Positions 1 to 13,574 of a stretch of DNA of 64,000 nt are shown piece after piece (the stretch's first letter is position 1; the number at the start of each line of letters is the position of its first letter). The stretch covers positions 248,001 through 312,000 of the forward strand of contig NOKP01000034.1 in the NCBI GenBank assembly GCA_002682825.1. The letters run 5' to 3'. This DNA comes from Neonectria sp. B-13 (Eukaryota > Ascomycota > Sordariomycetes > Hypocreales > Nectriaceae). The notes under the pieces were generated by a model, which was not told the DNA's origin, searched no databases, and saw nothing but the letters and a program-made list of their open reading frames with translations. Position numbers and translations under genes: made by a program.

Positions 1-39
1 AATTAAGAATAATTATTAGATTATAAGGAAAGTATATAG

Positions 40-476
40 TAAGAGCTAAAGGCTAAGTAGGCTAATAGGTTATTAGTAAGAGTATAATTAGATATAAAAG
101 AGAGGCTACTATAAGGAAGGTTAAGTAGAAAAGAAAAGAGAGAGTCTTATTCTTTTTATTATTATCTTTAGAGATAAGAAATTAAGAGCTTCTTATAATA
201 GAAAGATATAAGAAATAAGCTTATTAAGCTTAAAGCTTTAGTCTTTATCTTTATTCTCTAAGAGATTATTCTATATTTTTACTTTTTTAAATTACTACTT
301 AATTTAGAGTTAAACCTCTATCTTCTATAATACTAATTACTAAGCTAACTATAGACCTCTTTAATACTTTACTAATATTCTTTTCTACTTTTAACTTAAT
401 AATCAATCTTATAAAATACTTTCTTATTAGGAAATATTAAACATTAAACTATCTAACTATATATATACTATCTAAT
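40..476 (+). repeat. LTR-like repeat 'T2', copy 1 (RIP-mutated), interrupted by retroposon A
   Basis: This stretch aligns with 19609-20035. It shares the run of features around the AAGAGCTTCTTATA segment, the TTAAGCTTAAAGCTTTAG segment and the sequence leading to the ATACTATCTA target site. The match resumes at about 1543-1650 on the far side of retroposon copy A, so A is inserted inside this older repeat. The first ~250 bp are also related, in inverted orientation, to 34175-34425 and to the little-mutated copy at 52051-52325. Confidence 0.7.
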
Positions 477-1528
477 CACTGTTGAAACTACTGTTTGGAC
501 TACTGTTTCTACCTATCTACAATTGCGCTAAACAGTTATATGTTTCCTTTGCTTGAGCTTAATGGGGGGATAGATCTTTGGATTTTGAACCTAATTATTG
601 ACTTTTGCCCCCTCCAAACTCCCTCCGCTAAATCCCTCTATGCTTCATGGCTGATGTTAGAGATGACCAGATTCCCTCGGTTTCTAATGTATTACTCCTT
701 CAGCTGTAGGTTGGTTAGAATGATGTTATCTGTCAACTGCATGATCCATAGGGCAGAGATAGGGTCGTACAGCTTCTTGAGGAACTCCTTCTCTGCAGCA
801 GTAATATTGCTATTCCTTTCTAGCTTTAGAGCTAGCCTCTCTAGAAAGAGCTATTCTATTGCAATCCACTAGGCTGTTACTATATTAAGCTAGATTCTGT
901 CTTATAGTAGGATATTATAGCCAAAGACTGCTAATTGGACTAATTTCTTAGGTCTAAAGCAATTGATCATAGGCTGTTTTATATGCCCTAGGCTAGACTT
1001 TTGAGCTGCAATTTGCAGCATAGAAATGAGGCTTGGATATTCTTTCAATTCAATATATAGGTCATATGAGAGCCCATGTGTATAGCTTGGCAAGGGCTCG
1101 CCGGGCTGTAGTGCGATTTGGACAGCAGTCATCTTATGCGATTGGTGGTGTGGTTGTTGTGTTGTTTGGAAGGTTGGATGGAATGTGAAGAGGTAAGTAA
1201 CCTAGAAAGCATAGAGGTTACCTTGCAGGCTGGGCTTTTATCCCAAGGGGTTTTAGCCTTTTCCAAGGTCTAGCTTTTCTAAGATCTAGCTTTTCTAAGA
1301 TCTAGCTTTTCTAAGATCTAGCTTTTCTAAGATCTAGCTTTTCCAGCTGATTGGGGCAGTAAAACTTACACCTTAACTTTATAGTAGAAACTTTTATCTC
1401 CTTGAGTTATTATTGCCTTAGGCTTAGGTATTAAGCCTATTATACTATTGTTTTTTCTATTTTCTTTTATACTATTTAACCTTTAGCCTCTTCTCTAGGT
1501 GTATACTACTAAGGACTATTATATCTAA
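477..1528 (+). mobile_element. Retroposon-like element copy A (~1.05 kb)
   Basis: First of five near-full-length copies of a family that starts CACTGTTGAAACTACTG and ends GGACTATTATATCTAA. The copy is bounded by a 14-bp direct repeat (463-476 and 1529-1542, ATATACTATCTAAT). Internally it has an array of ~16-bp units (CTTTTCTAAGATCTAG) at about 1268-1345 and a conserved tract around GGGGGGATAGATCTTTGG near 563. There are no terminal inverted repeats and no recognisable coding capacity. The uninterrupted site is preserved at about 20018-20050. Variable 11-14-bp duplications and 5' truncation in this family fit target-primed reverse transcription by a LINE-type machinery. Confidence 0.8.
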
Positions 1529-1654
1529 ATATACTATCTAATACAGCTTAAAGCTAACTAACTAAAATGCTTATATAATGTATTTCTATATATCTTACTA
1601 AAGGGACTATTATCTATTTAAGGTATTATTTCTTATTCTTTTCTACTATTAAAG

Positions 1655-1770
1655 TAAGCTAGATAGTTTAGCTTATATAATTAGGATAAGCTTAAAAATG
1701 TAAATATTATAAAAAGTAAGTATATTATAGTTCTACTAGTTATAACTATCTAATCTTAACCTAGGCTATA
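1655..1770 (+). repeat. Dispersed repeat, partner at 13845-13965
   Basis: The sequence around AGCTAGATAGTTTAGCTTATA through the TCTTAACCTAGGCTATAAT segment matches 13845-13965 with differences that are mostly transitions. It is a relic of an older repeat into which later elements inserted. No coding function is visible. Confidence 0.55.
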
Positions 1771-3164
1771 ATAAGATAGTTATAATAAAAAGCCTTAAAT
1801 AGTATTAATAATATTTTCCTATATTTTTAATTTTTAATAATCTAAATATCTTATTCTATTTATTATATTCTTCTTAGCTATAATCTAGAATAGGTCTTTC
1901 TTATAGCTTTTATAACTATATATTTATCTTATAGTCCTTAAATTGAGTAAAAAGCTAGTAATTTCAGTTTAATTACTCTTAAGATAGTTTTATCTATAAG
2001 TTAATATTCTCTTCTATAGTTTTATTTAAGATAGTATAATAGAATAGCTTTTAATCCTTTAAATGTTCTAGTAAATATTCTATGCTTATTATTACCTTTT
2101 AAAAGTATCTATAGCCTTTCTTACTATCTTACTCTTACATTCTTATAGTTTAAAGATAGAATAGCTTAAGAATATACTTTACTTCTATTAGAAGCCTTTA
2201 GTTATTACCTTTTAAGATATTACCTTAAGGTAATTATCTCTTTATATCTAAATATACTAAGAAGGCCTTAATATTTTCCTACTTAATAAATACTTAAGAG
2301 ATTATAAGATAGATAGAATTCTATCTTATATTATTATTTAGAATAACCTTTAGCTTTACTATAGACTTACCTATTAGAAGAAAGCTTTATACTTTATTAT
2401 TCTTATATATAATCCTCTTAAAGAGTTTATATTTCTAAGAGGATAATCTAATAAACTTAACTATATTATAAAGCTTTCCTAATAGCCCTTTCTTTCTCTA
2501 GTACTATAGGTCTTCTTTATAGTAACTAAAAAGGTTAAAAACCTATAATTTAGCCTTAAAAGCCTTAAAATCTTCTCTATAAAGGAATATATAAGCTATT
2601 AAGTTTAAGATATATCTATAGTAATATATATATTTAGTATATATATCTATTAGTATTATTTCTATATTAAGAGTTCTATAGAAATATTAAAGATAGTTAT
2701 TATTAAAAGATATATTATCTAAGATTACTATTCTAACTTAATCCTTTATTTTCTACTCTTAGATAATTTATAAAAGTATTATAGTAAGGTTATCTTTACT
2801 ATAATACTTAAACTAGTATTAAAGTATAAGTAAGTATAACTAGTAATAGCTTTAATAGTTAAGAAAGTAAGCTATAATTATTATTATAAAATACTAATTA
2901 AGTAAGGTTTAAAGGTTAAACCTAAAATAAACTTTAGTAAAAGTATCTAAAAGCTCTTATTTAACTTAGTCTTTCTTAAACTTATATATATTATTTAATA
3001 AATAGCTTATTAATTACTAGCTTTATAATATCTAGTCTAATAAATAAGAGTTAAGCTATTATATAAGCTATTTAAAGAATGGATTTATAAAGAAAGAAAA
3101 GAGAATATTAGTATTAATTAAAAGTTCTAAGCTTAGTTTTTAAATAATCTTAACCTTAGCTTAT

Positions 3165-4218
3165 TTAGATATAATAGTCCTTAATAGTATATACCTAGAG
3201 AAAGAGCTAAAGGTTAAACAGTATAAAAGAAAATAGAAAAAACAATAGTATAATAGGCTTAATACTTAAGCCTAAAGCAATAATAACTTAAAAAGATAAA
3301 AGTTTCTACTATAAAGTTAAGGTATAAGTTTTACTATCTTAATCAGCTGGAAAAGCTAGATCTTAGAAAAGCTAGATCTTAGAAAAGCTAGATCTTAGAA
3401 AAGCTAGATCTTAGAAAAGCTAGACCTTAGAAAAGCTAGATCTTAGAAAAGGCTAAAACCCCTTAGGATAAAAGCCTAGCTAACCTTTATACTTTCTAGG
3501 CCCTTTGCATTCTATTTAACCTTTTATATAATATAAAGACTATATAATCAATTATATAAAATAACTACTTCCTTTTAAATTATACTATAGCTTAATAAGC
3601 TCTTACTAAGTTATACCTATAAGCTTTTATATAATCTATATAGCCTATTTTAAGTAGATCTAAGCCTTATTTCTAAGCTATAAATTATAGTTCAAAAGTC
3701 TAATCTATAAGATATAAAAAAGATTAAAACTGATTAATGCCTTAAGGCTAAGGAATTAGTCTAATTAATAGTCTTTAGTTATTACATTTTATTATAAGAT
3801 AGAATTCAGCCTAATAGAACAATAGCTTAATAGATTGCAATAGAATAGCTCTTTCTAAAGAGGTTAGCTTTAAAGCTAGAAAGGAATAATAATACTATTA
3901 ATATAGAAAAGAGGTTTATTAATAGTCTAAAGCATAATAACTATATCTTATAGGTTATACAGTTAATAAGTAATACTATATTAACCAACCTATAATTAAA
4001 GGAGTAATAACTATATTAGAAAGCAAGAGAATCCTACTGATTAGCTATAAAGCATAGAGGGATTTAGCAGAGGGAGTTCTATAGAAAGGGTAAAAGTTAA
4101 TAATTAGATTTAAAATCTAAAGATCTATCCCTCTATTAAGCTTAAGCAAAGGAAATATATAATTTAGTACAATTATAAATAAGTAGAAATAGTAGTTTAA
4201 ATAGTAGTTTTAATAGTA
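3165..4218 (-). mobile_element. Retroposon-like element copy B (inverted)
   Basis: Reverse-complement copy of the family. The 3' end (TTAGATATAATAGTCC on the plus strand) lies at 3165 and the mutated 5' end at 4218. It is flanked by a 13-bp duplication AACCTTAGCTTAT at 3152-3164 and 4219-4231. The internal AGATCTAG-type array lies at about 3346-3440. In element orientation the duplication again begins ATA, as in the other copies. It is heavily transition-mutated. Confidence 0.8.
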
Positions 4219-4688
4219 AACCTTAGCTTATAGAATAGTACTATAATATAAGTATAATTACTTAGCCTAATTAGAGTTATTAGTTAATAAGTCTATATTA
4301 GTACTTTAGCTACTTTTAAAGATTTAGTATAATTTATACTTATTAATAATACTTAAGCTAATAATGTTTTATATATAATATACTTATAAAGATAGTTAAC
4401 TATTAAACTAATAGTAATAATACTAAAGAACTTAGACTAGCCTTTTATATTATATAAATAGTAAGCTTAATAAGAGTTTAATAGGCTATTATTAATATCT
4501 AGTTTAATAAAAAATAAACTATAATACTTAATTTAGTTCTTTTAGCTCTTTAAGCTCTTTCTAAATAAGAATTCTTTTAGAATATATTATTTACTTTTTT
4601 ATACTACTTATAGAAGATCTATAATAATAGGATAGTCTAATAATACTATCTATATTATTAATTTAAGTTAACTTACTAAGTTCCTTAT

Positions 4689-4884
4689 TATAAGAGAATA
4701 GACTTATATAGCTAACCTTAGAGTAAAGCTACTATAGCTATTATAGCTAGGGGCCTAGCCCTATAAGGACTATATAGAGTCCTTAGTAAGCACTCTTTAA
4801 CTGCTTACTAAGTTAAAGTCTTATAATATACTAAGACCTACTCTTTAAGCCTAATATCTTACCTTAGTTAAACTAACCTTTATA
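4689..4884 (+). repeat. 5' LTR of Gypsy element
   Basis: 196 bp, nearly identical to 13374-13569. The differences seen are mainly transitions. It is preceded by CTTAT, which recurs after the 3' LTR. Confidence 0.88.
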
Positions 4885-7289
4885 ATTCTTTAACTTCTAT
4901 ACCTACCTAGGTAATTAGTATAAATATTATAGTAATAAAGAATCTATAACTAACTCTAGTACAAATAATACAACTGCTAACTGCTCTCTAACTAGTAGAA
5001 AATCCCTTATAAGAGAAACCAATAATTAAGAAAGTAATATAAGCTATAATCCTAAAGGAGCTAGAATAAGATACTCTTTAATTAGTAGAATAACTAATTG
5101 TAAAAGAAACAGTAAATAACTAGGAAGTATTATTCCTAGCTGTATTAGTAGAAGCTATAGGAACTTACCCCTTTTTAAGGAGTCCTATACTATTAGAAGC
5201 TATAGATTACTATCTATCTAAGAGTAAGACTCTTAATATCTATAATAATAGCTTTTAATATTAGAATTAGTCTTTAATGTATAATGAGTACTAGGGCTAT
5301 TTAAACATTCTATAACTATATAAAGAATGCTTAGAATCTTAATAATTATACTAAGAAGTATTATAAGGGTTAAATGATTATAGTTAATAGTAATTATATA
5401 GAGAATGTTTAAAATTCTATCTATAATAAAGCTAAGACTAAGAGGAATCTAAGCTATAAGTAGTTATTAGGATATTTATATAGTAAACTGCTTAATAGAT
5501 AGAATTTATAAGATAACTTACTAAACAATTAGTAACTATTATACCTAAAAGAGACTAGGATAAACCTTTTATATATAACTACTAATTCCTATAGGATAAT
5601 GCTATAGGAGTCTAAGTTAATAACTAAATCTATATAATTAAAGTAAGGAATAGCCTTTAAGTAAACTACTTAAATGCTTAAAAGATTAAATAGTTTATAA
5701 TAAAGTTTAGCTATCTACTATAGATATAGTAGTATAATTATATAGAGAACTTTATAGAACTCTTTTAGAATGATTTTCTTAACTTTATTTATAAAAGATA
5801 TATAGACTTATTATTATAAGACTAATAGTTATATAATAAACTACTAAAGCTCTAATAGAGTAATAACTAATTACTAATAAGCTATTTTAATATCTAGCTT
5901 ACTATATATACTTTACTAGGAATAGAAGATTAGGAAAACCAATTTAACCTAGTATACTAATACTACTATAGCCTAAAGAAACCCTTTTATAGGGAAATAG
6001 ACTGTCTAAAGATAGACCTTATTAATTCCTAAGATATAATAAATAAGACTAAGAGATTATAATTATATATATACTATAATAGTAAGCCTATATAGAATAA
6101 TAGCTATAAGTATAGTATTTTATATAAGGAGTAAAAGGGACTTAGAAAGGCAATATTAAACTATTAGAGCTAAGATAGACAGTTTGAATACTATAGCTCC
6201 TTATTGAATAGAGGCAGCTTATAGAGCTTTAGACTATTATACCTTAGGAATACTTTTACTATTTAAAGACTATAAGATTACTAAATATATAGTAGAAGTC
6301 CTTTACTTAGTATTAAGTATTATAATTATAATAAAATAAGATATATATCTATAGACTATAAGCTCTTTTAATAGTTATAGAGCTAAAGTACTAAAGGAAG
6401 CTATTCTAAGAAGAAAGTTTAAATATAATTAGTTAATAGCTATATTAAGAATATAGACTTATTAGAAAATAAATAGATACTAGAATTACCTTTAAAACTC
6501 TAATGCTAAAGCTAAGGATAATACTTATTAAATAGATTGTCTAAGACTAAGTAATTATCCTCTAAATATATAAAGAGTAAGTAGTCTAAATAGATATAAA
6601 TACTTATGCTTAAGTTAATATTATTAGTATAAGACTAATTAAAGAATTAGGCCTTAAAGTACTAAAGGACTAAAAGATACTAAGTCTTATTAGCTTTAAT
6701 AAAACTACTATTCTTATACTATAGGTCTACTAATTAATATTCTTCCTAATTGATTCCTAGGAATACCCTTAGAAAATCTAGTAATTATTTACTAAAGTAT
6801 AATACTCTATTAGGACTAGTAATCTCTTTCTATTATTAAACTTAATAAGTAAGAAAAGTATACTAATTAATACTTATATATATTTATAAAGCTATAAGCT
6901 AATTATTTTAATAGATCTAAAGACCTTTATAAAAGAGCTAATTAAGAATAATAAAAAAGCTTTTATAATATATATTTATAATATATTATTACTAGATAAG
7001 TAGTTAATAGGCATATTAGATAAGAATATAAAGAATGGACTAAGAACTCTTCTCCTAAAGCTTAAAGAGATAAGTAGTACATTTAGTAAGCTAGTAGCTA
7101 AGGACTTCCTAGTTCTAAAGAGAGTAGAGTATACTATTAACCTTTAGGAAGGAAAGAAACCCTTATATAAACCATTATACTCTACTAATAGGAAATAAGG
7201 CAAAGTCCTAAGAGAATACATTAAGAAGTACTTTTAGAGTAGTTAGATAGAATAATCTATTAGTAAGGCTAGAGCTTTAATACTTTTTA

Positions 7290-9320
7290 TCCTTAAGAAG
7301 AATAGTATACTAAGGCTATATATAGACTATTAAGGTCTTAATATAATTATAATTAAGAATTATTATTTCTTACTATTAATTAAAGATCTATTAAACTGTC
7401 TTATAAAAGCTAAGTAGATTATAAAGATTAACTTCTAAGATATTTACTACTAAATCTATATTAAGCCTAATAACTATTAAAAGATTATATTCTAAATATA
7501 CTATAAGTATTTTTAGTATATAATTATACTATTTAAGTTAATTAATACTTTAGTAATATTCTAAGTATATATCTATTAAGTACTTATTAAACTGCTAAAT
7601 ATAATCTATATTATATACTTAAATAATATTATAATCTATTCCTAAGATAAAGACTAATATACTAAGAATATAAAAGAAGTCTTCTAAAGGCTATAGAGTT
7701 TCTAACTATATACTAAGCTATCTAAGTATATATTTTATTAATAAGAGATTGAATTCCTTAGGTATATTATTATTTAAGAAAGGATTAAGATAGATTTAGA
7801 GAGAGTTTAAGTAGTTACTAAATAGTTAATACTTAAGAACTTTAAGGATATTTAAGTCTTTTTAGGATTCTATAATTTCTATTGAAAGTTTATCTTTAAG
7901 TACTCTAAGATTATAGAGCTATTTACTATAATGCTAAAAGGCAATTAGAAAGGTTATAAAATAGGTAATTTCTATTAGATAAAGGAATAGAATAAGGCTT
8001 TTTAAGAACTAAAGGATACTTTCTACTTTATAATTATTCTCTAATACTAGAACCTAGAACTATACTTAAGGATTAAGACTAATACTTTAGCTAAGGTAGT
8101 ATTAAGTATTCTATCCTAATTAATAGATAGATAGTAAAGATCTATTATCTATTGATTATAAAAGCTTTCTAAGATAGAATAATACTAAGCTATAAGCTAG
8201 TAGAAACTACTAGCTATTATTAAGAGTTTAGAGCATTAGAGTTACTACCTTCTAGGACTGAGTGAGAAATTTATACTACTAATAAACTATATAGCCCTAA
8301 TAAGTATAGTTTAAGCTTTTATATAGGACCTTTAGGAAAGGCTTACTAAATGAGTATACTAATTAGCTCTTTTTAATTTTGAAATATAATACTAACTAGG
8401 AGCTATTAATCCAATAGATAGACTATTAAGGTATTTAGACTATATAATAGAAGAGATAGTATATAAGGATATGCTTTTTATATTAGCTAAGAAACTTAAT
8501 TTAATTAAAGTATTAGTACTAAAGGTCTACTAAATGATTAGGGACTTACTAGGTAAGAATAAAACTATTAAGGTATTTATATAGACTATAAAAGTAAACT
8601 TAATAGGTAAGAAGCCCTAAGAAGCTTTCTTTCTTCTTAGTTAGCCTTAGGCTAATAAACCTTCTAATATAATATTAGACCTAGTGTTTATTTCTATAGT
8701 TATTATATATGTTAGATAGGCTATAAGTATAACTACTAAATAGTTAGAAACTGCTTAATAAGAGCTAGCCTCTTTATAATGCTATAAGGACTTATTTAAA
8801 GCTAGGGTTATTGTTCTAGAGTAATATATCCTATGCTCTATTATGAAAGAACTTATAGAGAGTAAAATAGTATTTCTCTTATAACTATTCTATAAGTTGA
8901 AAGACTTAGTCTAAGGACTATAGACTAAAGATTAGTTCTATTAATAATAGTTAGCTAAGGTTTAGAAAGTAGTTAAGAACTAGAAATAGTACTATTATAA
9001 TATATAAAGTATCCTTTTCTTTAAAGGAAGGTTAATAATCCTAGACTAATATATAATAAGACAAAAGATCCTTTACTAATACTATAATAATCTATAGTTA
9101 GAATATATAAAAGCTACTAAGACTTTAGAGCTTATTATATATAAGTTCTACTAAAACTAGATTTCTAAGAATATAAAAGACTATACCTAGAAGTATTAGT
9201 AATACTAAGGTATATATATATTAAGGTATAAATCTTATAGGCAATTATAATTACTATTACTATTAGTATACTTATTCTAGGAAATCAGTTTAGATTTTAT
9301 TATAAGCTTATTAAATAGTA
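7290..9320 (+). pseudogene. Gypsy pol remnant: RT, RNase H, integrase
   Basis: Around 7290-7400 a reading frame gives a KKNS-LRLYIDY-GLN-like stretch followed by IKN-YF-LLIKDLLN, the start of a Ty3/Gypsy reverse transcriptase. At about 7613-7645 the YLDD catalytic motif reads YLNN, both aspartates lost by G-to-A change. At about 7857-7900 VFLGFYNFY-KFI marks the RT/RNase H connection. At about 9277-9310 a W-EISLDFI-like stretch marks the integrase core. Stops interrupt every domain, mostly TAA/TAG at positions where glutamine, tryptophan or arginine would be expected. No gene product is possible. Confidence 0.82.
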
Positions 9321-9918
9321 CTTAAGTAGATAGTAAAGAATATAATATAATCCTTATTATTATTTATTATATAATAAAGTATATAATATTCTTTTTAATA
9401 AAGAAAATACTTAATATAGTATAAATAGTATAGATCTTATATAAATATATAGAATATAAGTTTAGAGTACTAAAAGGCATTATAAACAATTAAAATAAGC
9501 TCTTTATTAGCTAATTCTAAAAGGACCTAATAAAAGAAAGAGTAATCTATTATTAACTATCTATTGTATACTATTTATAAATAAATAGATAAATAGAGAG
9601 GATAAACTAAGTATTAAAAAAGTACTTTTAACTATATACTAAGGACTTTTTATAATAATAGGCTATATAGCTTTTAAAAGTAGAATTTATATATAATAAT
9701 AGTACTTATAGTACTATTAAGGTATTACTAATATAAGCTTTATATAAATATTACTTTAGATTAATAGAGTATATACTAGAACATATAAAATTAAAAGTAT
9801 AAAAAGTATAAGAATATATTATAATCCTTTAGTAAGTATATACTAAAGCTTTAAAATATTAGTAAAAAGCTATAAAATCCTAAGTAAAATATTATAACTA
9901 ATAATATAAGCCTTAAGA

Positions 9919-10985
9919 CACTGTTGAAACTACTGTTTGGACTACTGTTTCTGCCTATCCACAATTGCACTGAACAGTCATGTGTTTCCTTTGCTTGAGC
10001 TTAACGGGGGGATAGATCTTTAGATTTTGAACCTAATTATTGACTTTTACCCCCTCTAGCTTCCCAGAACTCCCTCCGCCAAATCCCTCCATGCAGCTTC
10101 ATGGCTAATGTTAGAGATGACCAGATTCCCTCGGTTTCCAATGCATTACTCCTTCAGCTGCAGGTTGGTCAGAACAATATTATCTATCAACTGCATAATC
10201 TATAGGGCAGAGATAGGGTTATATAGCTTCTTAAGGAACTCCTTCTCTATAGTAGTAATATTACTATTCCTTTCTAGCTTTAGAGCTAGCCTCTCTAGAA
10301 AGAGCTGTTCTATTGCAATCCACTGAGCTATTACTATATCAAGCTAGATTCTATCTTATAGTAGGATATTATAGCTAAAGACTACTAATTAGACTAATTT
10401 CTTAGGTCTAAAGCAATTAATTATAAGCTGTTTTATATGCCTTAGGCTAGACTTTTGAGCTATAATTTATAGTATAGAAATAAGGCTTAAATGTTCTTTC
10501 AATTCAATATATAGGTTATATAAGAGCCTATATGTATAGCTTAGTAAGGGCTTACTAGGCTATAGTGTGATTTGGACAGAAGTAGTTATCTTATGCAATT
10601 AGTAATATAATTATTATATTATTTAGAAGGTTAGATAGAATGCAAAGAGGTAAGTAATCTAGAAAGTATAGAGATTATCTTACAGGCTGGGCTTTTATCC
10701 TAAGGGGTTTTAGCCTTTTCTAAGGTCTAGCTTTTCTAAGATCTAGCTTTTCTAAGATCTAGCTTTTCCAAGATCTAACTTTTCCAAGATCTAGCTTTTC
10801 TAGCTGATTAGGGCAGTAAAACTTATACCTTAACTTTATAGTAGAAACTTTTATCTCCTTAAGTTATTATTGCCTTAGGCTTAAGTATTAAGCCTATTAT
10901 ACTATTGTTTTTTCTGTTTTCTTTTATACTATTTAACCTTTAGCCTCTTCTCTAGGTATGTACTACTAAGGACTATTATATCTAA
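9919..10985 (+). mobile_element. Retroposon-like element copy C, nested in Gypsy element
   Basis: Full-length copy bounded by a 13-bp duplication ATAAGCCTTAAGA (9906-9918 and 10986-10998). It is the least mutated copy at its 5' end. It interrupts Gypsy pol downstream of the integrase core, so it inserted after the Gypsy element. The internal 16-bp array lies at about 10725-10800. Confidence 0.82.
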
Positions 10986-11257
10986 ATAAGCCTTAAGAAT
11001 ATTATAATAGATAGATTATAGAACTATTAATAAGAAACTTTTACTTTAAATACTAAAAGCTAGTTTTTAAATTTATTAAGATAGTTATTATAGAAAGAAT
11101 AGGAAAATAGGCCTACTATATATACCTCTTAGAATAATACTAAAGGATATATAATATATTTTCTATTACTCTCCTAAAGCCTTAGTTAAATAATAACTAA
11201 GTAGTAGTTAAAGGCTTACTGATCTTACTAGAGCTTAAAAAGGAGGAGGATAAATAG

Positions 11258-11405
11258 GAAATAGAGGATATTATAAGCTATAAAAAGGAGGTAGAATAAA
11301 TTTTCTACTAAGTTAAATAGATAGGCTAACTAGTAGAATATAATACCTAGAAGCTAGAATAATACTTAGAAAATGCCTTAAAGATCCTTTAGTAATACTA
11401 TAAGT
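11258..11405 (+). pseudogene. Chromodomain remnant of Gypsy integrase C-terminus
   Basis: One frame reads EIEDIISYKKEVE, then F-Y-VK-IG-LVEYNT, then YLENALKIL, with stops exactly where Q and W occur in chromodomains (VKWxGW and NTW positions). This identifies the element as a chromovirus, a clade whose integrase chromodomain targets heterochromatin. It lies just downstream of the nested retroposon, in the same element. Confidence 0.8.
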
Positions 11406-13373
11406 AATAAAAATAGATATATAAAAAGTAGAATAATAAGTAAATCTATTATTATTAGTACTAAAGGTATAATAAGGGATTATTATCCTAATACTATCTT
11501 ACTAAAAACCTTATACCTATTTAGAGACTAAGCTCTTTTATTAGCTTTAAAACCTATATTAAACTATTACTATAGAAAGTCTAAAAATAATATAAGATCC
11601 CTTATAGGAACCTAGAAAATATATAAGTCTTAAATAGTAAAAGACTTAGAACTACTATTAGTAGAATAACTAGGACTACTTTAGTAAGTGCTTAGAAAAT
11701 ACTAGATAAGACTAATATAAGTATAGTATTATAAAGAATTAAAAGTTTATACTAAGGAATAGAAGGTTTTAACCTTCTTAGTTAAAGGAAAGAAAGTTTT
11801 ATACTTAGAATTAAAAGTAAAATAGATAGAACTATATAGAAGGTCTACTAAGAGCTTATTAATAGACTTAAAGGGAATAATAATCTCTTTAGCTATAGTT
11901 TTATCTTTTTCCTTATTCTTACTTTTATACTTTTTAGCCTACTAAAAAGACTTATATATAAGGGGTAAAAACTCTTTAATTACTTCCTAAGGAGAAGGAA
12001 TAGGATTATAAGAGGTAGAGGTTAGAAGAAATAGGTTAAGGGACTATATAAGTATTTTAATAATCAAGATATCTATATAATATAGTATAAAGCTAGTACC
12101 TACTCTATAATAAGTAAGAGTACTTTCATAGAATAAGATAGAATAAAGAAAAGTAGGTATATACTTCTTATGTACTATATTAACTAAAGTAAGAGTACTA
12201 ATACTTATAATTATAGAGTACTCTCTAAGAGTATTCTTTTTCTTAATAGAAAAATCCTTAGTAGTCTTAATGACTATAAGATAAGTAAGTACTAGCTATA
12301 GGCTATATATAATGCTATTATTCTAGATATAGAAAGGTTAAATAGCTTTTAAGAGCTATATAAGCTTATTAGAGCTAGTAAGTATAATAAGATAGTACTA
12401 AGAAAAGATTAGTAAAGGTCTATTAAATATATAATAAATAAATACCTATCTAAAGTTAGAAATTAAGTATTATTATTTCTTATATTAAAGTAGTATTCTA
12501 TATCTATAGAATAGCTATTATAGTAATATTATCTTACTACTTTTGCTAAATAGCTATTAGATCTTTAAAGAATGATTAAATATTATACTAGATAGAAGTA
12601 GTATTATATATAGTATATTCTAAATGCTAATAACCTAAGGCTAAAGAAGTAGGATCTTTTATTCCTATAGAATAAAAGCTTTTAGAATTATCCTAAAGGT
12701 ACTCTAAGTATAAAGTATTCTAATACTATTAAATAGTATTAAGTAATTCTAAAAGGATTTATAAAAGTTAGTTAATAAATATATAATAAGTATATATAAG
12801 ATATATTATACTATATTTCTTATTAACCTACTTATAAACTATATATTAATTCTTTAAACTTTTAATAGAATAATAAAGAACTAAAGAATTATACTTTTAA
12901 ATAAGATAATAAAAGTAGAATACTTAGCTTAGAAGTTATATAATAAATTCTATATTATTAATTTAATACTAACTTAGTACCTATCTTATTTAAGGAAGGA
13001 TAAATATTATAGTAATAATAGTAAGAGCTTAATAAATAAGTAAAGATAAGACTAAGTTTAAAGAGACTAAGAATAGAAATACTAAGGTAGAATAGGGAAA
13101 TTATAGTAATAGAATATAGAATGCTTAAAGAACTATAAGCATTAATACAAAGGAAAGAAAGTAGTAGAATAATAAAAAGAAAATACTATAAGGGAAATAA
13201 ACAAGCTAGATAAACAATACTAAACTATAGATTAGAGTAGTCTTACCCTACTATTTACTAATAGTATACTGAATAGGCTGCTCCTATTATACCTATAGTA
13301 ACTAAGACCCTATAATATACTGAGTTATATAATAATAATGACTAGAGACTAGCTATTTAGAGAGGGGGATAAT

Positions 13374-13569
13374 TATAAGAGGATAGACTTATATAGTTAA
13401 CCTTAGAGTAAAGCTACTATAGCTACTATAGCTAGGGGCTTAGCCCTATAAGGACTATATAGAGTCCTTAGTGAGTACTCTCTAACTGCTTACTAAGTTA
13501 AAGTCTTATAATATACTAAGACCTACCCTTTAAGCCTAATATCTCACCCTGGTTGAACTAACCTTTACA
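13374..13569 (+). repeat. 3' LTR of Gypsy element
   Basis: Pairs with 4689-4884. It ends in an unmutated CA and is followed by CTTAT. The purine tract AGAGAGGGGG lies four or five bases upstream, as expected for plus-strand priming. Confidence 0.88.
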
Positions 13570-13574
13570 CTTAT

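Larger units (their letters stand above)
4684..13574 (+). mobile_element. Ty3/Gypsy chromovirus, RIP-inactivated, with nested retroposon
   Basis: A complete element: 196-bp LTRs at 4689-4884 and 13374-13569, a 5-bp target duplication CTTAT at 4684-4688 and 13570-13574, and a purine-rich tract (about 13359-13369) just upstream of the 3' LTR. The LTRs begin TATAAG (probably TGTAAG before RIP) and end TA/CA. Internal traces run in the order reverse transcriptase, RNase H, integrase, chromodomain, which defines a Gypsy chromovirus. Retroposon copy C (9919-10985) is nested between the integrase core and the chromodomain. Stops throughout rule out activity. The stretch from about 11406 to 13358, after the chromodomain, is not explained. 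Confidence 0.88.

Noticed and set aside
495..872. 125-aa ORF in AT block 1 and its relatives at 10108-10326 and 21115-21384
   Set aside because: All three lie at the same place in retroposon copies and show no domain or codon bias; they are open by chance in repeat sequence.
477..1528. Interpretation of the 1.05-kb repeat as a solo LTR or MITE
   Set aside because: Ends are not TG...CA, no terminal inverted repeats exist, and target duplications of variable 11-14 bp are too long for LTR elements or mariner-type MITEs.
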